Source: Telopea speciosissima
Lineage: Eukaryota > Streptophyta > Magnoliopsida > Proteales > Proteaceae
Assembly: GCF_018873765.1 (NCBI RefSeq)
Contig: NC_057917.1
Location: 59,144,464 to 59,208,463 of the forward strand
Reading direction: 5' to 3'
Length of the DNA: 64,000 nucleotides
Shown here: piece after piece, positions 11,341-23,900 of the stretch
Layout of the letters: the number at the start of each line of letters is the position of its first letter
How positions within the stretch are numbered: the stretch's first letter is position 1
Program-made: the position numbers and the translations under genes
Notes under the pieces: generated by a model
The model's database searches: none
The model's input: only the letters and a program-made list of their open reading frames with translations
Told to the model about the DNA's origin: nothing

Positions 11341-11990
11341 CCAAACGGAAGTGCACACCATGGATAATTGGTAAATAGGATTTATTTATATACATTTTTT
11401 TTTGGTAGAAAAGGATTTTACATTTACAAGTTTTTGTAAATCTATTTACCCTTATTCTAATTGGTAAACTGGAAATGAGGTCATAATTTTCATATCAGAA
11501 CCGTTGAATATATTCCACTTTTGTGGTCGCAAAACAGTGATCCAGATCAGATGGTATACAATTCGTACGGAAAAATCTCTTAAAATGGGACCACCATATC
11601 TACAGCACTACATTGTGTTAAGCGCGAACACGAAGGACGCAGCTGCATCTGATTTTGTACTTGTGAGCCGCACCGGCCACCACGATCGCTGATTACATTT
11701 AATTCACATTTCTCGTGATATGTGGACCATAAATTTGTTCTTTCCTTTTCGAAGATCGCACATTTCACATGTTTATGGTTGAAAAGAGTCCCCAAAGGCT
11801 CTTACTATCCATTTCATATCCGCGTCGAGTAGATAGAGTTGTGGGTTCGATATGAAAAGCCACTGTAAGTAGCGGTCACTCCATAAGAGATCCTCTTTTC
11901 TTGTCTTCCTATCCCTCGGGCCAAGCCTTCGAGTTCGAACGTTAAACTTGAAAGGGGGCCTTTGAATTGGAAATCTCTGCACTTCTGCTC
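11341..11990 (+). promoter_or_regulatory. FAD6 upstream and 5' leader region
   Basis: This 650-base stretch before the FAD6 start holds no open gene or clear transposon. The 200 bases before the ATG are moderately GC-rich and pyrimidine-containing, as for a plant leader. I do not see a convincing TATA box at a fixed distance, so the start of transcription is not assigned. Confidence 0.35.
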
Positions 11991-14900
11991 ATGGCGTGCA
12001 GATTTGCAGATTCCAGTTTCCTCTTCATGGTACTTTCCTATCTCTGGTTAAATTCATGAGAAGCTTAGTTTTATTTATGATTCTTGTAAGTATATAACGT
12101 TGTTTGCTTTCAGGCCTGCCATCAAAAGCCAGTTCGGAGCAGCAAACTCGTCTCACTTAGTTCGCCCGGTATTTTTTCATTGTTCTTTTTTCATTTTGCC
12201 TGTGATTTCAGCTTATATCTTCAATTTCAGATGAATGCTTTCACTTCTACTGTATTGGCAATCACAATCTATGATTTATATGAGAATTGTGACAGTTTTT
12301 CTTCCTCATTTCTCTCTACATGATTTCTGAGTCTTGGTTCCTTTTTGTTCTTTCTCGAATTGGGTTTCTGGTTTGGTGTTTTTCGGTGCTATCCATTCAG
12401 CATGGAATAAAGAAATTTATGCCTTTAGTCACCAATAAAGATGAAAGTTATAAAATTGTGTTTGGTTGATTGGAATTAGAAAGACTGAATTTGGGGTGAC
12501 TGCTAAGGGGCTCTAAAGATTTCTGTATGATATCATTCACTGCCATTAGGGTGGCTGTTAGAATTCTATTCTAAATAGAATTGTTATTCCCTAATATGGA
12601 CTTTTATTAAATAACCTAAAACTCAGGCTAATAATGGTATTGGTCTAATTAAGGGGGTCATTGGGTTATATTAGGAATCCTATGTGGACTGGCTTTAGTA
12701 TGGGCAGATAGATTCCTATTGGGACTGTGATGAGTCAGACCCTATAGGAATTACTATATAAAGAGCTAGGTCCCCCCTCTACCCAACACAGCTATTAGTT
12801 TTCAATTTCTATTGAGGAGTGCATTCTAGAAAGAGAGGGAGATATTCAGTGTTCATTATCCCTGTGCATACGATATTCTCATCAAGACATTTACTTTGGG
12901 AATAGAGGGGAAGCACCTAGATCTTTGGTCTTTATTTTCCGCTGCGATCATCGTCACCATGGATGCGAAATAAGGTTGGTGGTTCTATCCCTGTTTTCTA
13001 TTATTTATTTGATTGTGTTCTTGAACGCCCTATAGAGATCCTGACTTTTGGGATTTTGTTCCTATTCGGATCAAATTAATCTAATAGTTGCGACCGCAGG
13101 TGGTTATGTCTGATTTGGATAAGTACAAATTCTCTACAAGATTGCAAGACATCCAAATGTTCAAACAGGATGAGTTAAGCATATCTGTTATTATTTCTCT
13201 TTTGAGGATGCCAATTCTTATTTTCATGGGATTAAATCGAGTCACCTTGCAATTTACCCCGATTAATCATATTCTCGCCGAGCATGCCCATACAAGGCCG
13301 GTGCATGTTAGGTCTTAGCATGACTTACTTAGCCCAAGCTTGGGCCCATGTTGAGTTCGTAGATAGACTTGCTTCAATCTTTTTTATTTGGCAGTTCTGG
13401 GGAAGATACTGAGCACCCTGGTCAGCTATATGCTATTTTCTCAAAATCACTTTAGACTTCTGATAACCAGCATGGGTTGCATACACTGAACATGGGTAAT
13501 CTTGTAGATTTTAACCTAACCCTATCTAGATATTCACATTTCTTCCTATTCTTCTTCTTCTTCTGTTGGGTTACTTGGGTATGCCAAGATTTTTCATGAT
13601 GTTTTTGATGTTGGACACCTTATTCTGGATTCTTTCCAAGATGTCTATGTTTTATAGATTTCCAGTAAGCCTGGTCAAAACATAAAGGGGGATATTGTTT
13701 TTCCATGATTTATATGGTTCACAACTATATTTTTTCCCCCTTAAATTCTGTAAAATAAATAGAAACAGGTGTCAAGGTTTTTTTTTTTTAAGAATTTTTT
13801 GGGTACCATAAGACTAGAGATACATTTTGCACAGCCAATTTATATGTTATGTTGTTCATGGTTTGTGCAGTTTGATGCAATCAGTCGAAGGGACAGAACA
13901 CCAGCTGCAATTTAAAAAGTCTAGTTAATAACCTAGAACAAGATATGGTCAAGAATAGAGGAGCATAGGGTATCATAATGAATTTCTTTCCCTCATGCCC
14001 TCTTTTTGGGTGAAGTTTCTTTAATGCATAGACAAGGATTAGCCTGAGGGGCATCCAGTATCACAACGAAAATGTAAATCTTTTTGTAACATGGAATTCC
14101 ATTTGTTGAATGCTTAATAGTTTCCACCCTCTATTGAGATGATTTGTGCGGTTTGTAACCCGAAAAGTCAGCTCATCTCATAGTTATTTTTGTTTCTTGA
14201 TGGACATGGGATTAGTTTATGGAGGGGATAAGTCTGGCTGAATTTATTTCTCGTTAACCGAAGGTAACCTTCTTATAGATCATTTTTATGTAGAAGAGTT
14301 GGCAGTGTTTGCTGTAAATTGGGATACCTATTCATCTTCATGGAAGTTCTTTTTGAGAAGGAAATTTCATTTAGAGCACAGTTTATGTATGCGAATACTT
14401 ATCTACTTGCTTTCTTGAATTAGAAGAGTCTCCTTCTGTAGAAAAAAAAAATAATAGCATAAAAATGAGCCAGAAATTTTCTTGTCCAATTCATATCTTA
14501 GCTACTTGTATCATATCAAATTCTTTTCTTTTGATTTTTCCTGATTAGCTTCCCTTTAGTAAGTTGGAATTGCATTTTTATTTATGCTGATGTTTTCATT
14601 ATCTGTCTTTAAGGAAACTTTCAGCTGCTTTATTTTAAAATGGTAATTGGAATGTTGAGATTTTTTTCCCATGCTCATGTTATTTGCTGAAAAACAATAT
14701 GTTAACCGTTGCACCAGTGAGGAGTCATATGATGCAAGTAGAAGGTATATCAAAAGAATATGTAGGTGGCCGAAAATCACTCAACTTGAAGTAGTGAGAG
14801 AAGATAAGAATACATTTAGTTTGGACAAGATTTATTGGATTTGATATGCTCTTTTTTTTATTTATATTTAATGTGACAGCAATATCATTTACAAACTTTG

Positions 14901-17900
14901 GGATGCAAGCTTTTGAAGTTTATGTGTTTAGCATGCTTTTGAAATTTATCTGTTTAGCAGCTTTCATGAAAAGAATGCTTATTATGTCTTTCTGTTTTGG
15001 ACCATTGATCCTGTCATATTGGTCCCACCCATATTTATAAAGACCTTGATATGTTATGTGGACAGGCATATCTTATCTGAATTGCAGTTTCCTGCCCCAA
15101 GGGGAATTTAAACATCTTCAATGTTTATATCCCAAGAAAAGAACTAAAATCATAAAAGCTGTAGCTATCCCAGTTTCACCATCTGCTGTGGACAGCACAG
15201 AGCAAAGAAAGCAGCTATGTGAAAGCTATGGCTTTACTCAAATTGGAGAACCAATTCCAGAAAATATTACAATGAAGGATATCATTGATACACTTCCTAA
15301 AAAGGTATCCTTTTCATATTTGTATAAATTCTGATGTCAGCATGGGTACTCATCCAATATTCTTCTGGACTTGATTATACCTGGCATACTCACAGAAGAG
15401 CTGGCTCCCAGCATTTGATGGCTCTTATCTAGGAACTCCATAATTTAAAATTTTCCAGATCAAATGATGCCAATTCTCAATAGAATGGACTCTTTTCCTG
15501 GACTTTATGTCCTATTCCTCTCATCTTCATTGTGTGTTTAGAATCATCCAAAAAGGTCATTTTTTGGCCATTTATTGAAGGGCTATCTGTTCCTCCAGAA
15601 GGTTGGAGGGTAGGTGTTCAACTAAATGTGTAGTGATTGAAATATCCCATTAACTGAAGTGTTTTGTCATGATGTTTCACATTAAGTTAGGTATTTGAGA
15701 TTGATGATGTGAAAGCTTGGAAGTCGGTTTTAATATCTGTTGCTTCATACACATTGGGAATTTTCATGATAGCAAATGCTCCATGGTATTTACTTCCTTT
15801 GGCTTGGGCATGGACTGGAACTGCAATAACAGGGGTTAGTTGTACTTTTCATCTTCTCTTAACATTCTAAAACTTGTATTGCCCTTACCATAAATAGGCT
15901 GTAGAACTGTGCTTCGAACTTGCCTCATGTCTTTCCTCTTTTAAGTTTTTTGTGATAGGCCATGACTGTGCTCACAAATCATTTTCGAAGAACAAATTAT
16001 TGGAGGACATTGTTGGAACTCTGGCCTTTTTGCCCCTCATATATCCATATGAACCATGGCGGTTTAAGCATGATAGGCATCATGCGAAAACAAACATGTA
16101 TGTGTCTAATTCCATTTCTTTCCTTTTGTTTTTTGTTGGTCCAAGATCTTTTAAATCCTTATATTAGCTCACTGGTTTATTATGATCTGGAAAGGAGAGC
16201 TGTTTAACTCAGGCTGGTTGTGTGCCCATCCATGCCATCTGCATTGCCTGCATCCTGGGCATTACCGTGTTGGCACTGGGTGGCTCTTAGTAGATCCCCT
16301 ATCATTAATTTTAAATTTATTTTGGAGGCCACTTTAGTCTTCCTCTGAGGTACTAGTTTCTGGAATTTCAGTAATTTTAAACTGAAAAATCCACCAATAT
16401 TTTTCTGTAAAATGTTTTCAAATGTAAAAAAGAAAAAAAATCATAGGAAGGAATAAGGAATTCTTTTTAAGAATAAAATTACACTAATGACAAATGTATA
16501 AATTTGTTGATTTAGATTTTTATTTTAAGGAAGTTTGCAATGTAGTGACCTCACTATACGCATCGTTCTTCAATTGTGTGTGATGTTAAATTTCTATCTA
16601 GTACCAAGAGAAGGTGTTAACACTTATCACTGATTTTCTCTACTCTGTTATGAGCACCATAAGGACGGGCCTTGGTGCAACGCTAAGGTTGCTCCATTGT
16701 GACCAAGTGGGTCGCGGGGTTCGAGTCTGGAAACAGCCTCTCTAAGAAAGCAAGGGGAAAGCAGCATACATTATGACCCTCCCCAGACCCTGCAGTGGTG
16801 GGAGCCTCGTGCACTGTGTATGCCTTTTTTGTTATGAGCACCATATTCTCCTTCCTGTTTGGGTCACTAATTGGCCATGAAGAGTTTCGTTTGTCAATGT
16901 TTCTTTTCTTAGCTTGATTAACTGGTTTTGATGCATTTGGTTTTAGGCCCCCACCAACATCTTTTATCGGGTAGCCTTTGTAAGTTGAATCTATGTGAAT
17001 TTTTTATTTTTCCTAAACATAAACCTAGGAAGTTTGTCAAATGTACTTTAAGATTGATGCCATCTAAAGATTAAAAAGTTATAAGAAATTTATTGGGGTA
17101 GATAAACATAATTCACAATGTAAAACTTCTGACCCATATTAGCACTACATTTTTTTTGGTAGAACATATTGCGTTACATGAAAATTAAAATAAGTTGAAA
17201 CAAATTCAGTTTAAAAATGGGAAAATCTGTTCGTAACCAAACCGGTTACAACAAACTCTTATAACCTCTTTTCTTTGCTCTTGTCCACTTCACTTACAAT
17301 CTCTTTAACTGAGGTAATTTTTGTAATTTTCTTGCCCTTTGCCTCCCCTCCCCCTCCTCCTCCCCTCTCTTTGTTTCAGAATTGGACCCCTCGCAACCCC
17401 TCCCCAATCTTCGGCTATCCTTGATTACCTCCCTCTCAGGCCACTGCCGCCCCCTTTGAGCAATGGCACTGTCCTCGAATTGTAGCAGCTAGATCAGGGT
17501 TACCTGAAGATTGTTGTGGTCATCGGAGTGAGGAGGTGAGTTGCCTTCTTTCTGTCTCTCTCTCCTAGTGGACAAATGATGGAGGACGGACGAAGAACTT
17601 GTTGCGACAAGTCTTTTCTGGCAAGCATCACCTCTGCAACTGAGCACCCATCGTATGACCACCCTGCAGTGAGTGCCCGACCTGCCCCTTTCTCCGCATC
17701 CGTCCTCCCGTTGGGCCATGTCATGCCCGCCCGCCCTGTAGGCCTCATGAGCCTTCATCATGCCCCGTCAGCCTGGTGTAGGCGCTCTGCTATGAGATCC
17801 CATCGCCCCTTCTTCCGTCTCTGCACCCACCTTGCAAGCACCGCCATGCCCTCTCCTCCCTCCCTACATCTCTCCTGGGAGCCCCTGCCCTCTGCTTCAT

Positions 17901-20900
17901 TGGTGACTCCCCTCCTATTCTCTTGGTTCGAACCACCAGAATCCTTCCCGAACCGCCACCTCTTGCCATTCATAGTAGTCGTCCGTGGCAGAAATCTGTT
18001 AGAGGAATTGGTCAATTTATCGGAGTCCCACTGCTTCAACTGAAATTGCCTTGATAATTTGATGCACGCGCACCTAATGGCAGGGATCTTCTGTATAGTC
18101 CCCGATGGATGCCCATGCCAATTGCTCTTGCGGGCCTCATCGAGTCATCAGTGTCTTTGTTCTTCCTGGACGTTTGGCCAATGAACTCATCAATACGATA
18201 AAAGAATACCCTCTTGGTGGGTAATCCAGAAGCGATCTTGTACTTCTTCAATGCTTCGATTCAATTCTAGCACTAAATGTCTGCCTTCAAAGGCTTCTTG
18301 TAGTCCTCGCGGTTGGTGACAACATTGGCAACCTCATTCCAGTGTTTCTACTTCAAGTTTCCTTCCCTTCCTCTCTCTCGCGCGGCTTGCGCTTGGTTTT
18401 AAAATTCCAATTTTAGACCTTTCATTATATTTCCACATCATTGTATAGAGGGAAAAAAGTCCAGTTACAATTCTGTTTGTAACCAAACCGTTAAAATTAT
18501 ATTAAATCACCAAATTTTGAACTACAAAACAAGATCCTGGGGAAAAAAAGGGTTTATAACCCTTATGAATGTAAGAGTTGCACCGCCATAGATATGTTCT
18601 AAATTACCTAAAAGCAAATAGTCACCAAATTTTGAACTAAAGAACAAGATCTTGGGGGAAAAAAGGTTTATAACCCTTATGAATGTAAGAGTTGAATCGC
18701 CATAGATGTGTCCTAATTTACCTAAAAGCAAATCTGCCCTTATTGATGCAAGCCGGGGTTCGAAAACCCCAGTGATTTGCTTCAAGGTACTAAAACTCGG
18801 GTCTCGGTACCAACTCGACGCTTGGAAAAACCGAGACGAGTCAAGATCTCGCCGAGTTGGTGCATTTTTTTTTTTTCAACTCGAACCCTCAACTTTGGGT
18901 CAACCCAAGATCTGGACCCGAGATCTGAGATCTCGCTGAGATATGTCGAGTTTTGTCCAATCAGGTAAGGTATTTAAGTGGTAGGTGGGTTAAAATAATG
19001 GGTCGAAACCGAGATCCAACCGAGATCCGAGATCTCGCCGAGATATTGCACTTTTGAGACTCGTAGGCAGTCTCGTCTCGGCTTTTTCAAAAACCGAGAA
19101 ACTCGGCGAGCCGAGATCTCGCGAGTTCTCGAACTATGATTTGCTTTTAGGTAATTTAGGACATATCTATGGCGTTGCAACTCTTACATTTATAAGGGTT
19201 ATAAACCTTTTTTCCCCCAGGATCTTGTTCTTTAGTTCAAAATTTGGTGATTTAATATAATTTAAAAGGATTGGTTACAAACAGAATTGTAACTGGACTT
19301 TTTTCTCTCCATACAATGATGTGGAAATATAAGGAAAGGTCTAACAATGTAATTTCATAACTGCGAGAGGGAGGGAGGGAGCGAGCGAGGGGGACAATGC
19401 AGTTTTGATGCATAATTCTTGGGAACGACACTCCATCTGGCCATCCAGTCTTGATTCATAACTCCTGTGAATGGCACACCATCTGGACAATCCAGTCTTA
19501 GTTCATAATTGTGGGAATGGTACTCTAGCTAGCCAATCCAGTCTCGATTCATAAGTCCTGGGAATGGCACTTCGTTTGGCCAATCCAGTTGTGATAAGCG
19601 CCACAATGGTCGAGCTGTAACGATCAAGAATAGCACCTGCACTTGCATTAGTATGAAAATTTTGGGAATTTCCAAACTCTAAATACATGAAAGGTGAGAT
19701 GTATACACATGCAATTGGCATGTAAATTAAGGTTCTAGATGTTTTTCCAAAACACAAAAATATGCACATATGCAATTTAAGGGTAAGAATTAGTGTATAA
19801 TCATGTCTAACAATAGGTTCATGCAGGAGACTGTGAGGTTTAAATGAAGATGGGGGTGCTGGTAAATGGTAATGGTGATAATGGCACTGGTGATTGCTGA
19901 TTTATGATGTGGGAATTGTATGGATTCGATGACAGATTTTTGTATGGTGGGCAGAGTTCAAGAACTCAGTTTCGACCACTCTAAAACTGAGATATGGTCG
20001 AAACTGGTCGAAACCAGGGATTTTTTCCCAACCAACAAGTTGGTGGTTTTGAGGCCCAAAAATGCTTTTGTTGCTCTGTTTTTTTTTTTCTATACAACCT
20101 GTTTTTGACTTTCTAAACACAATGCATGAACTATTTTCACCAAAAAAAAAAAAAAAAAGCACTCAAAATGGTACTTGTGGTTATTGACCCAAGTTTACTA
20201 GTGTATGCATAGTGTACTAAGAATCATAGTTGTCATAGGAGGTACTTATTTATGCCTAAATCTGATTTATATTGAGGGAGTTATATTTCGGTCAAACTCA
20301 ATTTGGTGTGCGTGAATGCTGTCAAAATTGCTCTGAATGAAAATATTTTTTTAGATATCAAAACAAATGAATATTTTACCTTACTTTTGGTTTTTAGCAA
20401 TGTTTTACCATATTAAGATTTATGGAATTTATAGATTTGAGAAAACCCCAACATTTAAAAGTTGAAAATTGCACCTACCGTCGAAAATCCTGTTTTTGTT
20501 CTTAAATTGGGGGGTTGACTTTTTATCTTTTTGGAATTTGATTTTTTTACTATTTTTATTGGATTCAAATAGGGGAGTATTTGCTTATTTATGAATAATA
20601 TCTTTAGTAAATGAACATTTACTTAAATGATATTAGGCATAAATAATGTCTGACCTGGTTTCTGGCATAAATAAGTGTTTTGTCCTGGTTTTGAGCCAGG
20701 TTTCCTCAAGTTTCGATGGGCATAAGTGTCAAACTTGCGAAATTACCAACATCTCGGTCAAAATAGGTCGAGTTGGGTCTAGACGGGAATATTTAAAATT
20801 GCATGCCATCTCGTCTTGGTTTCTTGCGAAACCGAGATGTTTTTCTATGATGGTGGGTGTATGGATGTGTTTCATCATTTGTGTGAACAGTTCCCATACC

Positions 20901-23900
20901 ATGGAGTGCCAACCTTCTTGATGCCCCCTAATTTCTTGTGCTGGCACATGCGGAACATGACATATTCTTTGATGCATGCCCTCTAGTATCTGTATTTGTG
21001 GGTCTTGAACTCAAACCCTGTCTTGCTCACAGACGTGGTCTCGTCTTTGATTCGACTTTAGCAAAAACACCCTAATGATAATGATGGCCTGTCAGCTGAA
21101 TTGGTCCCGTATCAGTGGATTGCCCTTCAATCTAGAGGAGAGTTTTTTTCTTGGCTCTTCTGGACTTTGCAGTAGCTTGTCAGATTGTATACAACTGGTG
21201 GAGCTTTTGGCAATGTGATTGCTTCAAAGTAACACACTACCAGATCCGAGTTCTGACAGTAGATAATCGGACAAGGTTTTTTTTTGGCTCTTCTGGACTT
21301 TGCAGTAGCTTGTCAGATTGTACACAACTGGTGGAGCTTTTGGCAATGTGATTGGTTCAAAGTAACACTCTGCCAGATCCGAGTACTGACAGAAGATAAT
21401 CAGACAAGGTGGGATGTTCCGGATAAGATAGAGGATCTACCATAGTTGGAGAGGATAATGATGGAGTTGGAGGCCAGATTAGCAGATTTTATGTGAATGG
21501 AAAAATTTATTTGGAAATGGCGAGTTTACTGATGACACCTTGCCAACTAATGGATATATACAGTGGACAAACACTAAGGTGAAAAGGAGTTGCGGGATTT
21601 GACAGATCAAGGTCGGAAAAGATTCTAGCTTGGGGAATAGAAGGAAACATGATGGCAGGGATGATGTGGATAATGACCCCTAAGGTATTTTTCTCTGGTG
21701 GTGAACTGATCTTGATCATCACTATGTCAAGCTACCTATGTATCCTCCTTTTGAGGAATCAGGTCAAACGTAGTTCAGGCAATAGACGTATGTAATGGTG
21801 TCGAAGCCTTGATAATTAAGTTCTCTCATAGTCGGGGCTTGGGTGAGCCTGAAGCTGTCGATGAAAAGTCTCATCATCATCAAGCCTAGGAGGGCCTATT
21901 AGGTTGTAATGGGGCTTAGGACTGGATTCCAAAAGGAAGGTAAAGGCTTAAAATGCTTCTAGGGTTTAATCTCCTAGTTATTTTTTTTTTTCATATTTCT
22001 ACGTGTGAGAGGCTTTTCTTTTTTTGGCCCCTGCATGGGTTATTGAATTCCTATTTGATTCTTGATTCCCTTTGATTTTCACTCATTTTCCTTCTTTCAA
22101 TCATTTTTGCATTTATGTTTTTTTCCATCATCATTTTCTTTAAAGTCTCATTTTTCTTTTGCCCCTCAATTTGGGTCATTGAATTTTTCCTTGGGATTGG
22201 GTTTCTTCCTTTGGAATTCAAATCCTTTTCTCTTCAGGAATTCCCCTTCTCCTTTCCTGTCCCCAGTAACACTGGGCTTTGGTATGAAAATATTTCCTGA
22301 TCAGACCCTGCAGCTATTAGGACTTAATATATAAAAGGTACCTTGGTAATGGGTTAAAGGTAGGCCAAGATGGTAACTAGCGGATTATAATATCTCAGGA
22401 TTTATTTAGGATAACTAGCTGCAAAAAATGGCCTCCTTTAATAGGCTCAAGGAGGTGAAGTCTCCATCTACTAAGCTCCGTGCTCGTTAGAAGGGGATTG
22501 GATGTGTGGAAAGGTTGAGATCTTTCACTATCAAGACTTTGACACTCAAGATGGATTGGACGAGCTTTGTTTTTGTTTTTTGGATTGTTAATCATCCATG
22601 GATCATCACACAGATCATTTCCATCATTGGACGAAGGCAAAGATGAAAAAGATTGGATATATAGGAAAAAATAGTTTCATTGATAACTAATGGAATAAGC
22701 ACATCGGGTGATATTTACAAAGGAGACTCGGCAAAAGGAGAATTTACCGAAAGAAACTCAACAAAAGAACCTAAGACTTGGGGGGACTCAGATCCGCACC
22801 TGGTAATGTCTTCAGTGTGATCATTCTCTGCCTTTGCACAGGAGTAAGACAGGTCTAAACAACTTTAACTGGGTAAAACTCCAACTACAGGACCCTTCAA
22901 AAGGCAGGGTGCCAATGTAGGAAAAATGCCAAATCTGTAATCCTTTAAGACCAAACTTCACTTAAGGATGCGGCCCACCCAAGGCTGCTCATGCCATCCT
23001 TGAGGAAATTCAATTTTCGTTTCCACTGCTCGAGGCAATTCCTTGGCCACGATCATCGGGCCTGTCCATCAACCCAGACTTTACTGTATAGTATGTACAA
23101 TTTCAAAAATGCCCTTCAAACCGGAGCTGGGTACTAGATCCATTTTAAGTAACCCAGTAAAGCTGATGCTCATCAAGTTAATGAATGTAGTTTTAACGCG
23201 TTTGGCAAAAAATCTCTTCCCTAGCCATCATTACAACACCAGCATCATATCGGATGTGTCAAGAGGGGATTGGTGGTCACATTAGGCTGCTTGGGTCGGA
23301 CCTTGAACCTTTTTGCATCTAATAGATCTTGCACTATGGGCTTCAAATTCAAAAAGTTGTTTGTAGCATGACCCTTCTGATTGTGATAATGACAGAACAA
23401 CTTTAGGTTGTACCATACTGGATTCGGATTAAGGACTAGCTTGTGACCTACTTTGCTAATCAGACCTGTCCTGCACAGAATTGTATACAGTCCCTTAAGG
23501 CAACCCCAAGTCTGTAAATTGTCTTCTTGGACAAGCAGGGGGAAGCGGTGGACCATGTTCTATCACATGAGGTCCCATTGCTGTTAAAGACAAGGAAATT
23601 GCAGGAGTAGTGATCATCGCATTTACTTCAATATTCTTCGGATGGTATGACCTTTTGCTGCTACTAGCCCCATAGGTGTTGTTACTACTTGTAGATAGAA
23701 ACTGGTCGAACTTTAGGAGCGTTCCCCGGAGGATGCAATCCTCGGCCTGTTGCGCGGCGATGATGAGATTGTCAAAGTTGATAAGGGCTTGAGCAAATAA
23801 ATAATGTTTGTATTGGGGCTGGAGTTCACTAATGATCATGCTCACTTGATACCTTTCACTTGGCTGATCCCCACATCATGCAGCATCGTCATAAAATTTT

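Larger units (their letters stand above)
17219..19345. mobile_element. Composite fold-back region, possibly Pack-MULE derived
   Basis: A large imperfect inverted repeat has arms at about 18403-18740 and 19139-19345. The arms share TTTCCACATCATTGTAT, TCTGTTTGTAACCAA, CAAATTTTGAACT and AGCAAAT blocks in opposite orientation. The left arm also has an internal 115-bp tandem duplication (from 18508 and again from 18623). A third copy of TCTGTTYGTAACCAAACCG is at about 17226, before a GC-rich captured segment (17340-18400). A 356-bp hAT-like MITE (18783-19138) has inserted at the loop. The outer boundaries are not certain because no 9-bp duplication was found. Confidence 0.6.

Noticed and set aside
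17576..18043. 155-codon plus-strand frame
   Set aside because: Antisense to the GC-rich captured segment; the supported coding strand there is minus.
18755..18775. tRNA-like B-box motif GGGGTTCGAAAACCCC
   Set aside because: A simple palindrome; no A box or tRNA fold around it.
19405..19589. Regularly spaced repeat that might suggest a CRISPR-like array
   Set aside because: Units are contiguous with no unique spacers and the context is a plant intron; it is a minisatellite.
19945..20850. Possible 0.9-kb hAT-like element
   Set aside because: End motifs resemble the MITE family, but inverted matching and duplication are too poor to define it.
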